Part shown: positions 30,710-40,103 of the stretch, one piece after another
How the letters are laid out: each line of letters opens with the position of its first letter
Position numbering within the stretch: position 1 is the first letter of the stretch
Assembly: GCF_900129315.1 (NCBI RefSeq)
Contig: NZ_FQUS01000004.1
Coordinates: 124,001-188,000 of the forward strand
Reading direction: 5' to 3'
From: Fodinibius roseus
Lineage (GTDB): Bacteria > Bacteroidota > Rhodothermia > Balneolales > Balneolaceae
Length of the DNA: 64,000 bases
The notes under the pieces: model-generated
What the model saw: only the letters and a program-made list of their open reading frames with translations
What the model was told of the DNA's origin: nothing
Databases searched by the model: none
Translations under genes and position numbers: made by a program

Positions 30710-31046
30710 CCATTTTTTTTTGTGACTGTAGTCTAAACAAGGCTATGCTACCTTTGGTATCGATTTTCTGTTCAACTTCACCTTTTTTTAATATTTATCT
30801 TTATTACTGCAGCACTTTGACGGGGTAAAGATAAAAAAGTATCTATTAGGACCTGCAATATAACATCCAGCCACCAACCACGTTACCCGAAACACAGTTG
30901 ACTTGGCAAAACCTTCGTATACTATAATTCCGGCCCAACATCCCTCCAGTTGTCGCCAAGTATTTGCATGGCCTAATTATTATCTTTAACCTAAAATAAA
31001 AGATCCGTAATATCTTTTTAACTTAATCAATAAAATTAAAATATCT
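30710..31046. other. 337-bp divergent intergenic region
   Basis: This AT-rich stretch separates the transporter and the metal-dependent hydrolase and must carry both promoters. A sequence TATCTTTT near 31009, some 30 bases before the ATG at 31047, is close to the Bacteroidota -7 element TAnnTTTG, but no matching TTG was secured at the right distance. No gene or repeat copy is seen. Confidence 0.35.
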
Positions 31047-31766
31047 ATGGAAACAGCAGTTCAGGCACAATGGCTCGGACACTCGGCTTTTAAACTCCTC
31101 AGTCCGTCCGGCAAAACCATTTTAGTGGATCCGTTTCTCTCTCAAAATCCATCGACCCCGGAGGAACACAAACAACAGGATGATATCGACTATATTTTAT
31201 TGACTCACGGGCATGCCGATCATGTGGGGGATACCCTTGATATCGCCCGGCAGACGGGAGCTACCGTCGTGGCGATGGTTGAACTCTCGCGCCTGCTTGT
31301 CAGCAAACACGGCCTGGACGAGGATCAGGCTGTAGAAATTAATAAGGGAGGAACCGTTGCTTTTAATGATTTTTCCGTAACAATGGTATCGGCCAACCAC
31401 AGCTCTTCCTTCGAGGGCGACTACGCCGGCGATCCGGGCGGATTGGTTATTGCCTTCGACGAGGATATTACCTTCTATCATTTGGGCGATACCAACATTT
31501 TTTACGATTTAGAGTTGTACGGAGAGTTGTATGACCCGGACGTTATCGCCGTTCCGATGGGAGATTATTATACCATGGGCCCCGAAGAAGCCGCTATGGC
31601 ATGCGATCTCATTCAGGCCGACTACGCCGTGCCGGTTCATTACGCTACGTTTCCCGTGCTAACCGGCGATCCCGAAGAGTTCAAAACTTATACCGAGGAA
31701 GCAACCGATACCGAGGTCTGGATTCCAGAAGCGGGAGAAAACTTTTTGGAAGAAGGCCTTGAATAA
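31047..31766 (+). CDS. Metal-dependent hydrolase, UPF0173 / UlaG-like metallo-beta-lactamase fold
   Basis: The 239-residue protein shows the metallo-beta-lactamase HxHxDH motif in LTHGHADHVGD, the N-terminal WLGHSAFKL, and later GDTNIF and VPVHYATFP. This fits the UPF0173 (YtkL) group related to UlaG lactonases; the natural substrate is not known. Length and order are normal. A structured repeat begins 25 bp after its stop. Confidence 0.88.
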   Translation: METAVQAQWLGHSAFKLLSPSGKTILVDPFLSQNPSTPEEHKQQDDIDYILLTHGHADHVGDTLDIARQTGATVVAMVELSRLLVSKHGLDEDQAVEINKGGTVAFNDFSVTMVSANHSSSFEGDYAGDPGGLVIAFDEDITFYHLGDTNIFYDLELYGELYDPDVIAVPMGDYYTMGPEEAAMACDLIQADYAVPVHYATFPVLTGDPEEFKTYTEEATDTEVWIPEAGENFLEEGLE

Positions 31767-31791
31767 CCTGGAGTTTTGGTTAAAATCAACC

Positions 31792-31890
31792 CCTGAGTGC
31801 ATTCAAAACCACAGCATATAGGGTATATGTGAAGTTTTGAATGCACAAAAATGCAACGATTGGCCAAAAGAACGGTTTTGCAAAACCCTC
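31792..31890 (+). repeat. Structured intergenic repeat, copy B
   Basis: The 99-bp unit aligns with copy A (20998-21094). It contains a perfect 13-bp inverted repeat, GTGCATTCAAAAC (31797-31809) and GTTTTGAATGCAC (31834-31846), then a perfect 14-bp palindrome GGTTTTGCAAAACC (31874-31887). It fills the space between the convergent hydrolase and DUF420 genes and reaches to within 2 bp of the DUF420 stop. It could act as a two-way transcript end. Confidence 0.7.
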
Positions 31891-31892
31891 AG

Positions 31893-32456
31893 TCAACTAT
31901 AAGCACGAAGTACAAAAAAGATAATCACTCCGGTCACGGAAACATACAGCCATACCGGAAGGGTAATTTTGGAAACTTTGCGGTGCAGCTTCAGCTTCCC
32001 TGAGAAAGCGAGGTAAAAGCTGGTTAAAATCAACGGCAGGACCAGGGCAGACAGAATAATGTGTGATACCAGAATAAAAAAATAGATCGGCCGGATCATA
32101 CCCTCTCCCGTAAAAGATGTACTCCCATGGAAATTGTGGTAGATGACATAACTGATTAAGAAAAGTGAAGAGGTTACAAAAGCAGTGAGGTTAAACTTCA
32201 TGTGCCTGCTAAAATTCCGGTTCCGAATAGCTTTATAACCAAATAGCAGCAATACCGTACTGGTACTGTTTAATAACGCATTGAGCGCAGGCAGACTGGT
32301 AATCAGGCTCGAATTGTAATCACTCCCTCCTTTGAAATAAATAAGCCAGACCAAAAATCCCAGGGCAACACCACTTATTAATAGTATAACCCCGATAGCT
32401 TTAAACGGGCTGATATCTTTAAGAAGGTCCAGGGTAAACGGTTTCTCGTGAGTCAT
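31893..32456 (-). CDS. DUF420 membrane protein, oxidase-associated
   Basis: The 187-residue protein has five predicted membrane helices and the DUF420 wording: LNALLNSTSTVLLLFGY, HMKFNLTAFVTSSLFLISYVIYH, HIILSALVLPLI, and RKVSKITLPVWLYVSVTGVIIF. Members such as Bacillus CtaM/YozB are needed for haem-copper oxidase activity. It lies next to the large respiratory cluster but on the opposite strand, 359 bp from actA, consistent with a role in oxidase maturation. Confidence 0.85.
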   Translation of the reverse strand: MTHEKPFTLDLLKDISPFKAIGVILLISGVALGFLVWLIYFKGGSDYNSSLITSLPALNALLNSTSTVLLLFGYKAIRNRNFSRHMKFNLTAFVTSSLFLISYVIYHNFHGSTSFTGEGMIRPIYFFILVSHIILSALVLPLILTSFYLAFSGKLKLHRKVSKITLPVWLYVSVTGVIIFFVLRAYS

Positions 32457-32815
32457 GTAAAGAAAGTTTAAAAGGTTACCTCGGCAGAGATCAAAGGTAC
32501 GAATAATAGGTAATTTATTAAGAGCTATTCCGGGGAAACGTGAAAATCTCTCCTTATCGGCTCAACTGTCATTATTTCATCGCCTCCTGAAAACAAGTCG
32601 GCTTTTATGTTAGGCATTTTTAAAAAATTGATTATATATTAGCCCACTGTTCTGGAAGTGGTATTAAGATCAGTACCTTCCCTATTTAGAATAAATTTAA
32701 ATATAGCCGAAGGTATTTTTGCGGGTTCTAAAAGAGTTGGATTTTCCATACCTTCAGGCCGAAACTTTTGTTACGAACAATTGCCAAATAAGCAACGATA
32801 AATTATACGTGACCT
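32457..32815. other. 359-bp divergent region before the respiratory operon
   Basis: The AT-rich gap between DUF420 and actA should hold the promoter for the 14-kb respiratory operon. The short frame starting at 32719 overlaps the actA start and has no motif. I could not identify a definite promoter or operator. Confidence 0.35.
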
Positions 32816-33460
32816 ATGGCTCAGATTTTTCCAAAATGGGCAGACGAAGTTCCGCGCCAACTATTGCTTGGGCTTATCATTTTTGCAACAGCAGCAGTTG
32901 CCGGTGTCTGGTATTATTTTTCTCCCGAATACACCGATGTGGGGTATGCCCCTGAACAACCTGTTCCATTCAGCCATCAAATGCATGCCGGTCAGTTGGA
33001 TTTTGACTGCCAGTATTGCCACACGAATGTTTTTGAGTCAAAGCACGCCAATGTGCCGGCCACAGAAACCTGCATGAATTGCCACAACCAGGTGATGACC
33101 GACAGTCCGCGTCTGGAAAAAGTTCGGGAGAGCTGGGAGACGGGAGAAGCCGTTGAATGGATACGGGTACACAACCTGCCGGACTACGCTTATTTCAATC
33201 ATGCAGCACATGTAAACGTCGGCGTCGGGTGTGAAAGCTGTCATGGCCGTGTTGATCGTATGGAGGTCGTCCAGCAGGTAGAACCGCTCAGCATGAGCTG
33301 GTGCCTTGACTGTCACCGCAATCCCGAACAGCAGGTGCGTCCCGTCGAAGAAGTAACGACGATGGGTTATGAGATTGTAAACCAGATAGAAAAAGGACAA
33401 GAGCTTGTGTCTGAAAACAATATCAATCCCCCGACTGATTGTCAAAGCTGTCATTATTAA
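32816..33460 (+). CDS. actA: Alternative complex III pentahaem cytochrome c subunit ActA
   Basis: The 214-residue protein has an N-terminal membrane anchor (about 15-36, LLLGLIIFATAAVAGVWYYF) and five CxxCH haem sites: CQYCH, CMNCH, CESCH, CLDCH and CQSCH. Five haems and the following Act genes identify ActA of the quinol:cytochrome c/HiPIP oxidoreductase ACIII. It sits on the periplasmic face next to ActB. It opens the operon; actB starts 55 bp later. Confidence 0.95.
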   Translation: MAQIFPKWADEVPRQLLLGLIIFATAAVAGVWYYFSPEYTDVGYAPEQPVPFSHQMHAGQLDFDCQYCHTNVFESKHANVPATETCMNCHNQVMTDSPRLEKVRESWETGEAVEWIRVHNLPDYAYFNHAAHVNVGVGCESCHGRVDRMEVVQQVEPLSMSWCLDCHRNPEQQVRPVEEVTTMGYEIVNQIEKGQELVSENNINPPTDCQSCHY

Positions 33461-33515
33461 TTGCCAATTAGGTATAGCACGCCGAACGAACTTGAATTAA
33501 TGCAATCGTAACAGA

Positions 33516-36500
33516 ATGAGCGAAGAAGTCAAAAATCCCAACTACTGGAAAAGCCTGGGCGAACTTGCAAGAAACGAAGAATATGAGAAGTTCGTCGAGC
33601 GTGAGTTTCCCGAAAATGCTACTGAACTCAACGACGAGGTATCGCGACGCAGTTTCCTGCGCGTAATGGGGGCTTCTATTGCCCTGGCCGGCTTTGCGGC
33701 CTGCCGCCGTCCGGTTCAGAAGATCCTGCCCTACTCCGATATGCCGGAAGAGGTAACGCCCGGCAAGCCGTTGTTCTACGCATCGGCCATGCCTTTTCAG
33801 GATGCCCTGACCGGCATTGTCGTAGAAAATCATGAGGGACGACCAACCAAGATCGAAGGAAATGAGCTGCACCCGGCCAGCAGGGGAAATACCAGCATTT
33901 TTGGGCAGGCAGCTATCCTTAATATGTACGACCCCGACCGGTCGCGCTATGTCAGGAAAGACGGGGAGCGATCTTCGGTAAACGCCTTTACTGATTTCTG
34001 TGGCGATCATTTTTCTGATACTGCTCAAAATATTGCTTTTGTTTCGGAAGCCAACTCCTCTCCCACCTACAACAGGCTGAAGGATCAGGCGTTAGCCCGG
34101 TTCTCCAACGCCCGGTGGATTACCTACGAGCCTTTTGGAGAAGATAATGCGCTCGAGGGGACCAATATTGCGTTCGGGCAGCGGCTGCGTACCTTCAATC
34201 AGTTTGACAGCGCCGATGTTATTGTTGCTTTCGATGATGATTTTCTGAATCCCGCTGCGGCCAAAAACAGCGAGGAAAACACCAGGAGATTTACGGACGG
34301 CCGCCATATTGAATCGCCTGAGGACGGCATGTCACGTTTCTATGCGATCGAAAGTACGTTTTCAATAACCGGATCGAACGCCGACAACCGTCTGCGTATC
34401 AAGTCGAGCGATATTGAACCTTTTATCTACGCCCTCGCCGCAGAACTGTCTGATTCGGTTAGCGGACTCTCGGCGTTCAGCGGCATCAGTAACAAGTATT
34501 CCGATCACGAGTGGATTCCCGTATTAGCTGAAGAACTGTTGGAAAATCGCGAAAATTCCATTCTGACCGTCGGACGGGAGCACAAGCCGTCGCTGCATGC
34601 TGCAGTGGCCGCCATGAATCTTGCACTCGGCAATGCGGGACAGACCGTTAGCTATCACCAGGTACCACACCTTGACGAAAATAACAGCCGGGAGGCTTTG
34701 GTCAACCTTACTGAAGATCTCAACGCCGGCAGGATCGACACGGTTGTCTTGGTGGGCACCAACCCCGCATTCACCGCCCCGGCCGACCTGAACTTTGCTG
34801 ATGCGCTTTCCGGAGCGGGACAGGTTATTCACCTCTCTGATTATTACGACGAGACCTCCAGTCTGGCCCAATGGCATCTTAACCGGGCCCACTTTCTTGA
34901 GGCCTGGGGCGACGGCTCCTCCTATACGGGTACCCGTTCTGTTATTCAGCCCCAAATCGAACCGCTCTATTCCGGCATAAGTGAAATTGAGTTTTTAAAC
35001 ACGATCCTGACGGGGGAACAGCGCGACGGCTACGAGCTCGTCCGGGAGACCTGGCAATCGTACTATACGTCGGATTTTGAGAGCGGATGGAAACAAGCGC
35101 TCCACGACGGTGTGGCCGCGGAAGAGGAGTTTCCAACGGTTTCCGTTACTCTTTCCGATAACTTCAGCTCTGCTGCGGGTGATTTTGCAACCGGCAGCGA
35201 AGCTTCCGAAGGCATGGAACTGGTCATTCGGCCCGATTCCACCGTCTTTGACGGACGCTTTGCCAATAACGGCTGGCTGCAGGAATTGCCCAAGCCGATG
35301 ACCAAGATTACGTGGGACAATGTGGCACTGATGAGTAAGAAGACCGCCGACCAGCTGGACGTTACGGCAGCGGGACTCGGGGAAGCGGAAGTAGAGGTCG
35401 TTGCTATCACGGTCGACGGAACCACCGTTGAAATGCCGGCCTGGGTGCAACCGGGACACGCCGATAACAGCATCACCATCACCGTTGGGTACGGCCGCGA
35501 GGGTATCGGGCGTGTGGCAAACAAGACCGGCGTTGACACCTACCCGCTGCGCACGACTTCAAATATGTTGTATGCAAGCGACATCTCGGTAGAAAAGACC
35601 GGTAAAACCTATGAAATCGCCTGTACCCAGGATCATAATACGATGGAGGGGCGGTCGCTCCTGCGCCACGCCACGCTGCAGGAATATCGCGATGATCCCA
35701 ACTTCTCAAGCTACGAATCTTCTTATAATGCTGAGATGCCGGGTGTCGCTTATGCTGAAGAAACGACCGGCGACAGTGATCCACTCTCAATTTTCGACGC
35801 TATTGACGAGCAGGAATACCCGGCTGATGAACCGCAGTGGGGTATGTCGATCGATCTGAACGCCTGTACCGGCTGCGGTGTCTGTACGATCGCCTGTACG
35901 GCAGAAAATAATATTCCGGTCATCGGTAAACGCGAGGTAAGCCGGGGACGCGAAATGCACTGGATCCGGAACGACCGGTATTTTGACGGCGATGTCAACA
36001 ATCCGAAGGCCCTGCACCAGCCTGTGCCCTGTATGCACTGCGAGCTGGCCCCCTGCGAGCAAGTATGCCCGGTAGCGGCAACCACCCACAGCGATGACGG
36101 CATGAACCAGATGACCTATAATCGCTGCATCGGTACCCGCTATTGCGCCAACAACTGCCCGTATAAAGTACGCCGTTTCAACTTTTTCAACTATACCAAA
36201 GAGTTTTTAACCGAAGGGGATGATCCCGAGATTGTCCAGATGGCGATGAATCCGGAAGTAACTATTCGTTTCCGCGGGGTTATGGAAAAATGCACCTATT
36301 GCGTGCAGCGGGTTAACCGTGCCAAGATCGAGACCAAAATCGAGACGGACGGCGAGACGAAAAAACCCGCCGACGGTTCGGTCGAAACGGCATGCCAGCA
36401 AGCGTGTCCCGCCGATGCTATTTACTTCGGTGATCTTACGGATCCCGAAAGCGAAGTGGTCAAAACAAAGAAAAACAACCGAAATTACCTGCTTCTCGAA

Positions 36501-36569
36501 GAGCTGAATACACGACCGAGAACGTCGTATCTCTCCAAAATTCGTAATCCCAATCCCAAATTGGCTTAA
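33516..36569 (+). CDS. actB: Alternative complex III iron-sulfur/molybdopterin-like subunit ActB
   Basis: The 1017-residue subunit has a twin-arginine signal ([12 protein letters not shown], about residue 45), a large molybdopterin-oxidoreductase-like domain without an obvious cofactor site, and a C-terminal ferredoxin domain with four cysteine clusters ([39 protein letters not shown] plus ACQQAC). ActB carries the Fe-S clusters and passes electrons from quinol to the haems. The size is typical. It precedes actC by 17 bp. Confidence 0.95.
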   Translation: MSEEVKNPNYWKSLGELARNEEYEKFVEREFPENATELNDEVSRRSFLRVMGASIALAGFAACRRPVQKILPYSDMPEEVTPGKPLFYASAMPFQDALTGIVVENHEGRPTKIEGNELHPASRGNTSIFGQAAILNMYDPDRSRYVRKDGERSSVNAFTDFCGDHFSDTAQNIAFVSEANSSPTYNRLKDQALARFSNARWITYEPFGEDNALEGTNIAFGQRLRTFNQFDSADVIVAFDDDFLNPAAAKNSEENTRRFTDGRHIESPEDGMSRFYAIESTFSITGSNADNRLRIKSSDIEPFIYALAAELSDSVSGLSAFSGISNKYSDHEWIPVLAEELLENRENSILTVGREHKPSLHAAVAAMNLALGNAGQTVSYHQVPHLDENNSREALVNLTEDLNAGRIDTVVLVGTNPAFTAPADLNFADALSGAGQVIHLSDYYDETSSLAQWHLNRAHFLEAWGDGSSYTGTRSVIQPQIEPLYSGISEIEFLNTILTGEQRDGYELVRETWQSYYTSDFESGWKQALHDGVAAEEEFPTVSVTLSDNFSSAAGDFATGSEASEGMELVIRPDSTVFDGRFANNGWLQELPKPMTKITWDNVALMSKKTADQLDVTAAGLGEAEVEVVAITVDGTTVEMPAWVQPGHADNSITITVGYGREGIGRVANKTGVDTYPLRTTSNMLYASDISVEKTGKTYEIACTQDHNTMEGRSLLRHATLQEYRDDPNFSSYESSYNAEMPGVAYAEETTGDSDPLSIFDAIDEQEYPADEPQWGMSIDLNACTGCGVCTIACTAENNIPVIGKREVSRGREMHWIRNDRYFDGDVNNPKALHQPVPCMHCELAPCEQVCPVAATTHSDDGMNQMTYNRCIGTRYCANNCPYKVRRFNFFNYTKEFLTEGDDPEIVQMAMNPEVTIRFRGVMEKCTYCVQRVNRAKIETKIETDGETKKPADGSVETACQQACPADAIYFGDLTDPESEVVKTKKNNRNYLLLEELNTRPRTSYLSKIRNPNPKLA

Positions 36570-36586
36570 TTCTCAATAACTTTACG

Positions 36587-38020
36587 ATGAGCACAGATTA
36601 TCAATACGTACCGGAGCCAAAACTCGTAAAAGGTGATCATACCTTTGGGAGTATTACCGATCTTATCGCTAAGACACCTCTGTCTCCCACGCCCAAATTG
36701 TGGTATCTGGCATTTGGACTTGCTAACATCCTACTTATTGTTCTTTTAGGTGCTATCGGGTATCTCATTTGGGATGGCACCGGTATCTGGGGATTAAACA
36801 ACCCGGCCGGATGGGGTTGGGCTATTATCAACTTTGTCTGGTGGGTTGGAATCGGTCACGCCGGTACGCTGATTTCGGCTATTCTATTCCTTTTTCGCCA
36901 GGGATGGCGGACCGCGATCAACCGTTTTGCAGAGGCGATGACCATCTTTGCCGTGATGTGTGCCGGTATCTTCCCGGCTATTCACGTGGGACGTATATGG
37001 GTGATCTACTGGGTGTTTCCCATTCCCAACCAGATGGCCGCATGGCCGAACTTTTCGAGTCCCCTGTTGTGGGACGTTTTTGCAGTGAGTACCTATTTTA
37101 CGGTTTCCCTGCTCTTCTGGTATGTGGGATTGATCCCCGATTTAGCTACACTGCGGGATAAAGCCAAAAGCAAAGTGGCCAAAATTTCGTACGGTATCGC
37201 CGCCCTGGGCTGGACCGGCAGCTTTCGCAACTGGTGGAACTACGAAAAAGCGTATATGATACTGGCAGGACTTGCTACGCCGCTGGTGCTTTCGGTACAC
37301 ACTATCGTATCGTTCGACTTTGCGGTTTCCGTCATTCCGGGCTGGCACAGCACGATTTTCCCCCCTTATTTTGTGGCCGGTGCTATCTATTCCGGCTTTG
37401 CCATGGTACTGACGCTGATGCTTATCGCCCGCAAGATATACGGGCTTGAAGATATCATGAACATCGATATCATGGAAAAAATGAACCTGGTGATGATGAT
37501 AACGGGGAATCTGGTGGCCTTTGCATACCTGATGGAAGGCTTTGTTGCCTGGTACAGCGGGTATATTTACGAACAGGGCATATTCTGGCTCTATGTCGTA
37601 GGTCCCTATGCCTGGGGATTTTGGATCCTGATGTTCTGCAACGTCGTAACGCCGCAGTTTCTCTGGTTCAAGAATATTCGGCGCAACGTAGCTATTACGT
37701 TCGTGATATCCATTATAGTCAACATCGGCATGTGGTTTGAACGCTTTATGATTTCCGTAGCTTCCCTGTCTACCGATTTTATGCCCTCGGCGTGGGATTA
37801 TTATTCGCCCAGTTTTTGGGATATTGCAACCTATATAGGAACATTCGGACTCTTTTTTACTTTCTTCCTGCTCTTCCTGCGTTTTCTGCCGATGGTTGCC
37901 ATTGCCGAAGTCAAAGGCGTTATGCCGCAGGCTGATCCGCACAATTACGACGGGGAGACCAACGAATTTGACCCGAGCAAAACCGAACCTGTAGTAGTAC
38001 AACAAGAGCAAACCGTTTAG
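36587..38020 (+). CDS. actC: Alternative complex III NrfD-like membrane subunit ActC
   Basis: The 477-residue NrfD/PsrC-type protein has about ten membrane helices and is the quinol-binding subunit of ACIII. Visible blocks include [40 protein letters not shown] and [16 protein letters not shown] soluble C-terminus rich in acid residues ends the protein. It is flanked by actB and actD at 17 and 12 bp. Confidence 0.94.
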   Translation: MSTDYQYVPEPKLVKGDHTFGSITDLIAKTPLSPTPKLWYLAFGLANILLIVLLGAIGYLIWDGTGIWGLNNPAGWGWAIINFVWWVGIGHAGTLISAILFLFRQGWRTAINRFAEAMTIFAVMCAGIFPAIHVGRIWVIYWVFPIPNQMAAWPNFSSPLLWDVFAVSTYFTVSLLFWYVGLIPDLATLRDKAKSKVAKISYGIAALGWTGSFRNWWNYEKAYMILAGLATPLVLSVHTIVSFDFAVSVIPGWHSTIFPPYFVAGAIYSGFAMVLTLMLIARKIYGLEDIMNIDIMEKMNLVMMITGNLVAFAYLMEGFVAWYSGYIYEQGIFWLYVVGPYAWGFWILMFCNVVTPQFLWFKNIRRNVAITFVISIIVNIGMWFERFMISVASLSTDFMPSAWDYYSPSFWDIATYIGTFGLFFTFFLLFLRFLPMVAIAEVKGVMPQADPHNYDGETNEFDPSKTEPVVVQQEQTV

Positions 38021-38032
38021 TAACTGATAATC

Positions 38033-38581
38033 ATGGAAACAGAAAACAATAATATTTACGGTGTATTAGCTGAGTTCCGTAATCCCAAAGAACTTGTTGA
38101 TGCGGCTGCTTCAGTAAAAAAATCAGGCTATAAAGATTTCGACACCTATGCTCCTTTCCCCGTCCACGGAATGGAAGAGGCAATGGGACTCAAAGAATCT
38201 CCTTTGGGCTGGATCGTGCTGGGAGGTGCCATAACCGGCATGGTTGGAATCCTCGCCCTTATGATATGGGTGATGGGCTACGAATATCCGATGAATATCA
38301 GCGGCAAACCCTATATCAATCTGCCCATTTATGTACCGATCACTTTTGAAATAACGGTTCTGTTCTCCGCATTTGCAGCAGTCTTCGGGATGTTCTTTCT
38401 CAACAACCTGCCACGTTTCAATAATCCGCTTTTTAATGTGGAACGCTTTGAGAAAGCTTCGGATGACGGCTTTTTTGTCTGTGTAGAAGCGTCGGACGAT
38501 CTTTTTGCCGAAGAAAAAGTGGCTAAACTGTTTCAGGATAACGGGGCCACACACATAGAAACCATTTACGATTCGGAATAA
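38033..38581 (+). CDS. actD: Alternative complex III subunit ActD (DUF3341)
   Basis: The 182-residue protein has the DUF3341 layout: a soluble N-terminal part with YGVLAEFRNPKELVDAA, two membrane helices (about 60-82 and 100-122), and a C-terminal region with LPRFNNPLFN and DDGFFVCVEA. ActD is a structural subunit of ACIII. The order act B-C-D-E-F is conserved with Rhodothermus marinus and other ACIII loci. Confidence 0.93.
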   Translation: METENNNIYGVLAEFRNPKELVDAAASVKKSGYKDFDTYAPFPVHGMEEAMGLKESPLGWIVLGGAITGMVGILALMIWVMGYEYPMNISGKPYINLPIYVPITFEITVLFSAFAAVFGMFFLNNLPRFNNPLFNVERFEKASDDGFFVCVEASDDLFAEEKVAKLFQDNGATHIETIYDSE

Positions 38582-38616
38582 CTCACAAAACAATCTTTAG
38601 TTTGCACAATAATCCG

Positions 38617-39717
38617 ATGAAAGCTACCAAGTATTTATTTATTGCGGCCGTTGCACTGCCGATGATCCTCGCCTCATGTCGCGGACAAATTTCCGAAAAG
38701 CCCCCGGTTCACCCCAATATGAATATGGACCAGCAAAAACGGTTTGAACCGCAGGAGCGCAATGAATTCTTTGACGACAATCGCGCTATGCGTCAGCCTG
38801 TGGAAGGGACGGTAGCCCGGGGCAATTTAAAAGCGGACAAAGCCTACTACCAGGGTATTAACGAGGACAGCAGTTTCGTTGATGAAATTCCACCAGAACT
38901 CACAAAGTCATTTTTATACCGGGGGAAAGATCGTTACGAGGTATTCTGTACTCCCTGTCACGGCATCGCCGGGGACGGGCAGGGCATCATCATGACCAAT
39001 AACTACGGCTTTGTGCCGGCGCCGAGCTTTCATATCGATCGCCTGCGAAACGTGAGCGACGGCTATATCTATTCAACCATTGCCAACGGAATCCGCAATA
39101 TGCCTTCCTACGCCCAACAAATCCCGGTCAAAGATCGCTGGGCTATCGTTGCCTATGTGCGTGCCCTGCAGCAAAGCCAAAATGCCACAGAAGAAGAAAT
39201 TCGAAGATACGATGTTGATATCGCATCCATGCAGGAAGAATACCAACAGCAGCAGGCAGCACTGGCGGAAGCCGAAGAGGCCGCCTCTCAGGATGAAGGC
39301 GGAGAGGTTTCCGTGGAGCGGGGCGAGACTATTGCTGCGGATAATGCCTGCGGGGCCTGTCATTCTACGGACGGCTCTAGAACCGTGGGGCCCACCTGGC
39401 AAAATCTGTATGGGTCTGAACGACCGCTGGACGATGGCTCAACCGTAACGGCTGATGAAGAATACCTGCGTGAATCCATTGTAGAGCCCTCCGCCAAAAT
39501 TGCTGAAGGCTTTCCCCCGTCGATGGTGCCGTACGATCATCTGAGTGACAGTGAAATCAATTCAATTATCGAATATATTAAATCGCTAAGTGACCTGGAG
39601 CCTCCGGCGGAAGAGGATTCAGAATCAAACGAGGAAAGTGCTTCTACAGGTCAACCCGCAGATACGACGATGACGGCTGAGGCATCAACACAAAAAAAAA
39701 GCCTGTTAGTTCCGTGA
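38617..39717 (+). CDS. actE: Alternative complex III cytochrome c lipoprotein ActE with an extra cytochrome c domain
   Basis: Start ATG 38617 gives a lipoprotein signal (FIAAVALPMILASC), 366 residues. The first haem site CTPCHG (about residue 112) lies in the normal monohaem ActE domain. A Glu/Ala-rich linker then leads to a second domain, CGACHS, with [28 protein letters not shown] and IIEYIKSL, closely like the tail domain of the CoxB subunit here. The end is a Ser/Thr/Glu-rich tail containing a run of nine A bases at 39692-39700. A -1 slip there would join it to the next cytochrome frame. Confidence 0.92.
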   Translation: MKATKYLFIAAVALPMILASCRGQISEKPPVHPNMNMDQQKRFEPQERNEFFDDNRAMRQPVEGTVARGNLKADKAYYQGINEDSSFVDEIPPELTKSFLYRGKDRYEVFCTPCHGIAGDGQGIIMTNNYGFVPAPSFHIDRLRNVSDGYIYSTIANGIRNMPSYAQQIPVKDRWAIVAYVRALQQSQNATEEEIRRYDVDIASMQEEYQQQQAALAEAEEAASQDEGGEVSVERGETIAADNACGACHSTDGSRTVGPTWQNLYGSERPLDDGSTVTADEEYLRESIVEPSAKIAEGFPPSMVPYDHLSDSEINSIIEYIKSLSDLEPPAEEDSESNEESASTGQPADTTMTAEASTQKKSLLVP

Positions 39718-40058
39718 AAACCGATACTACTGATACGACAACCGGGGCGCGATCGGACACGCTGTCTGCCAGTGCTCGCAACGGCAAAGAACTTTTTGAA
39801 GATCATGACTGCCAAAGCTGTCACCCCATTGACGGGGAGAAGCAACTGGCGCCTCCGATAAGTGGTTTATTCGGAAGTGAACGTGAACTTGAGGACGGGT
39901 CGACAGTGATCGCTGACGAAGGTTATATCAAAGAATCGATACAATACCCGGGTGCAAAAGTTGTAATGGGGTTCAATAACAACATGCCTTCGTTCAGAGA
40001 TCTCATGACGGGCCGGGAGCTGCAGGAAGTTACAGACTATATCAAGGCATTGCGTTAA
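39681..40058 (+). CDS. Cytochrome c domain in the -1 frame after ActE, possible frameshift extension
   Basis: This frame is open from the codon after a stop at 39678-39680 to 40058. Reading as a separate gene requires a GTG at 39714 that overlaps the actE stop by 4 bp, giving 114 residues with no signal peptide; yet it has a haem site CQSCHP, LFGSE, EDGSTVIADEGYIKESI and YIKALR, homologous to the ActE and CoxB tail domains. A haem c domain must be exported, so independent translation makes little sense. A -1 slip on the A9 run gives a continuous Thr/Ser linker. The alternative is a real or sequencing-derived one-base change. Confidence 0.75.
   Translation, partial: GINTKKKPVSSVKTDTTDTTTGARSDTLSASARNGKELFEDHDCQSCHPIDGEKQLAPPISGLFGSERELEDGSTVIADEGYIKESIQYPGAKVVMGFNNNMPSFRDLMTGRELQEVTDYIKALR
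39692..39700 (+). other. A9 slippery run at the ActE / cytochrome c junction
   Basis: Nine A residues lie within the 37-base window where the actE frame and the -1 frame are both open. Such runs promote transcriptional slippage or -1 ribosomal frameshifting in bacteria. Slipping would bypass the actE stop at 39715. Confidence 0.6.
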
Positions 40059-40103
40059 CATTAACGTACTTATACCAAAAGCTTAATTGTTTTCAAAGAA
40101 ATT

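Noticed and set aside
37142-38011. Antisense frame of 289 codons across actC
   Set aside because: Shadow of a conserved membrane subunit; its His/Arg-rich composition is what reverse-complemented hydrophobic codons give.
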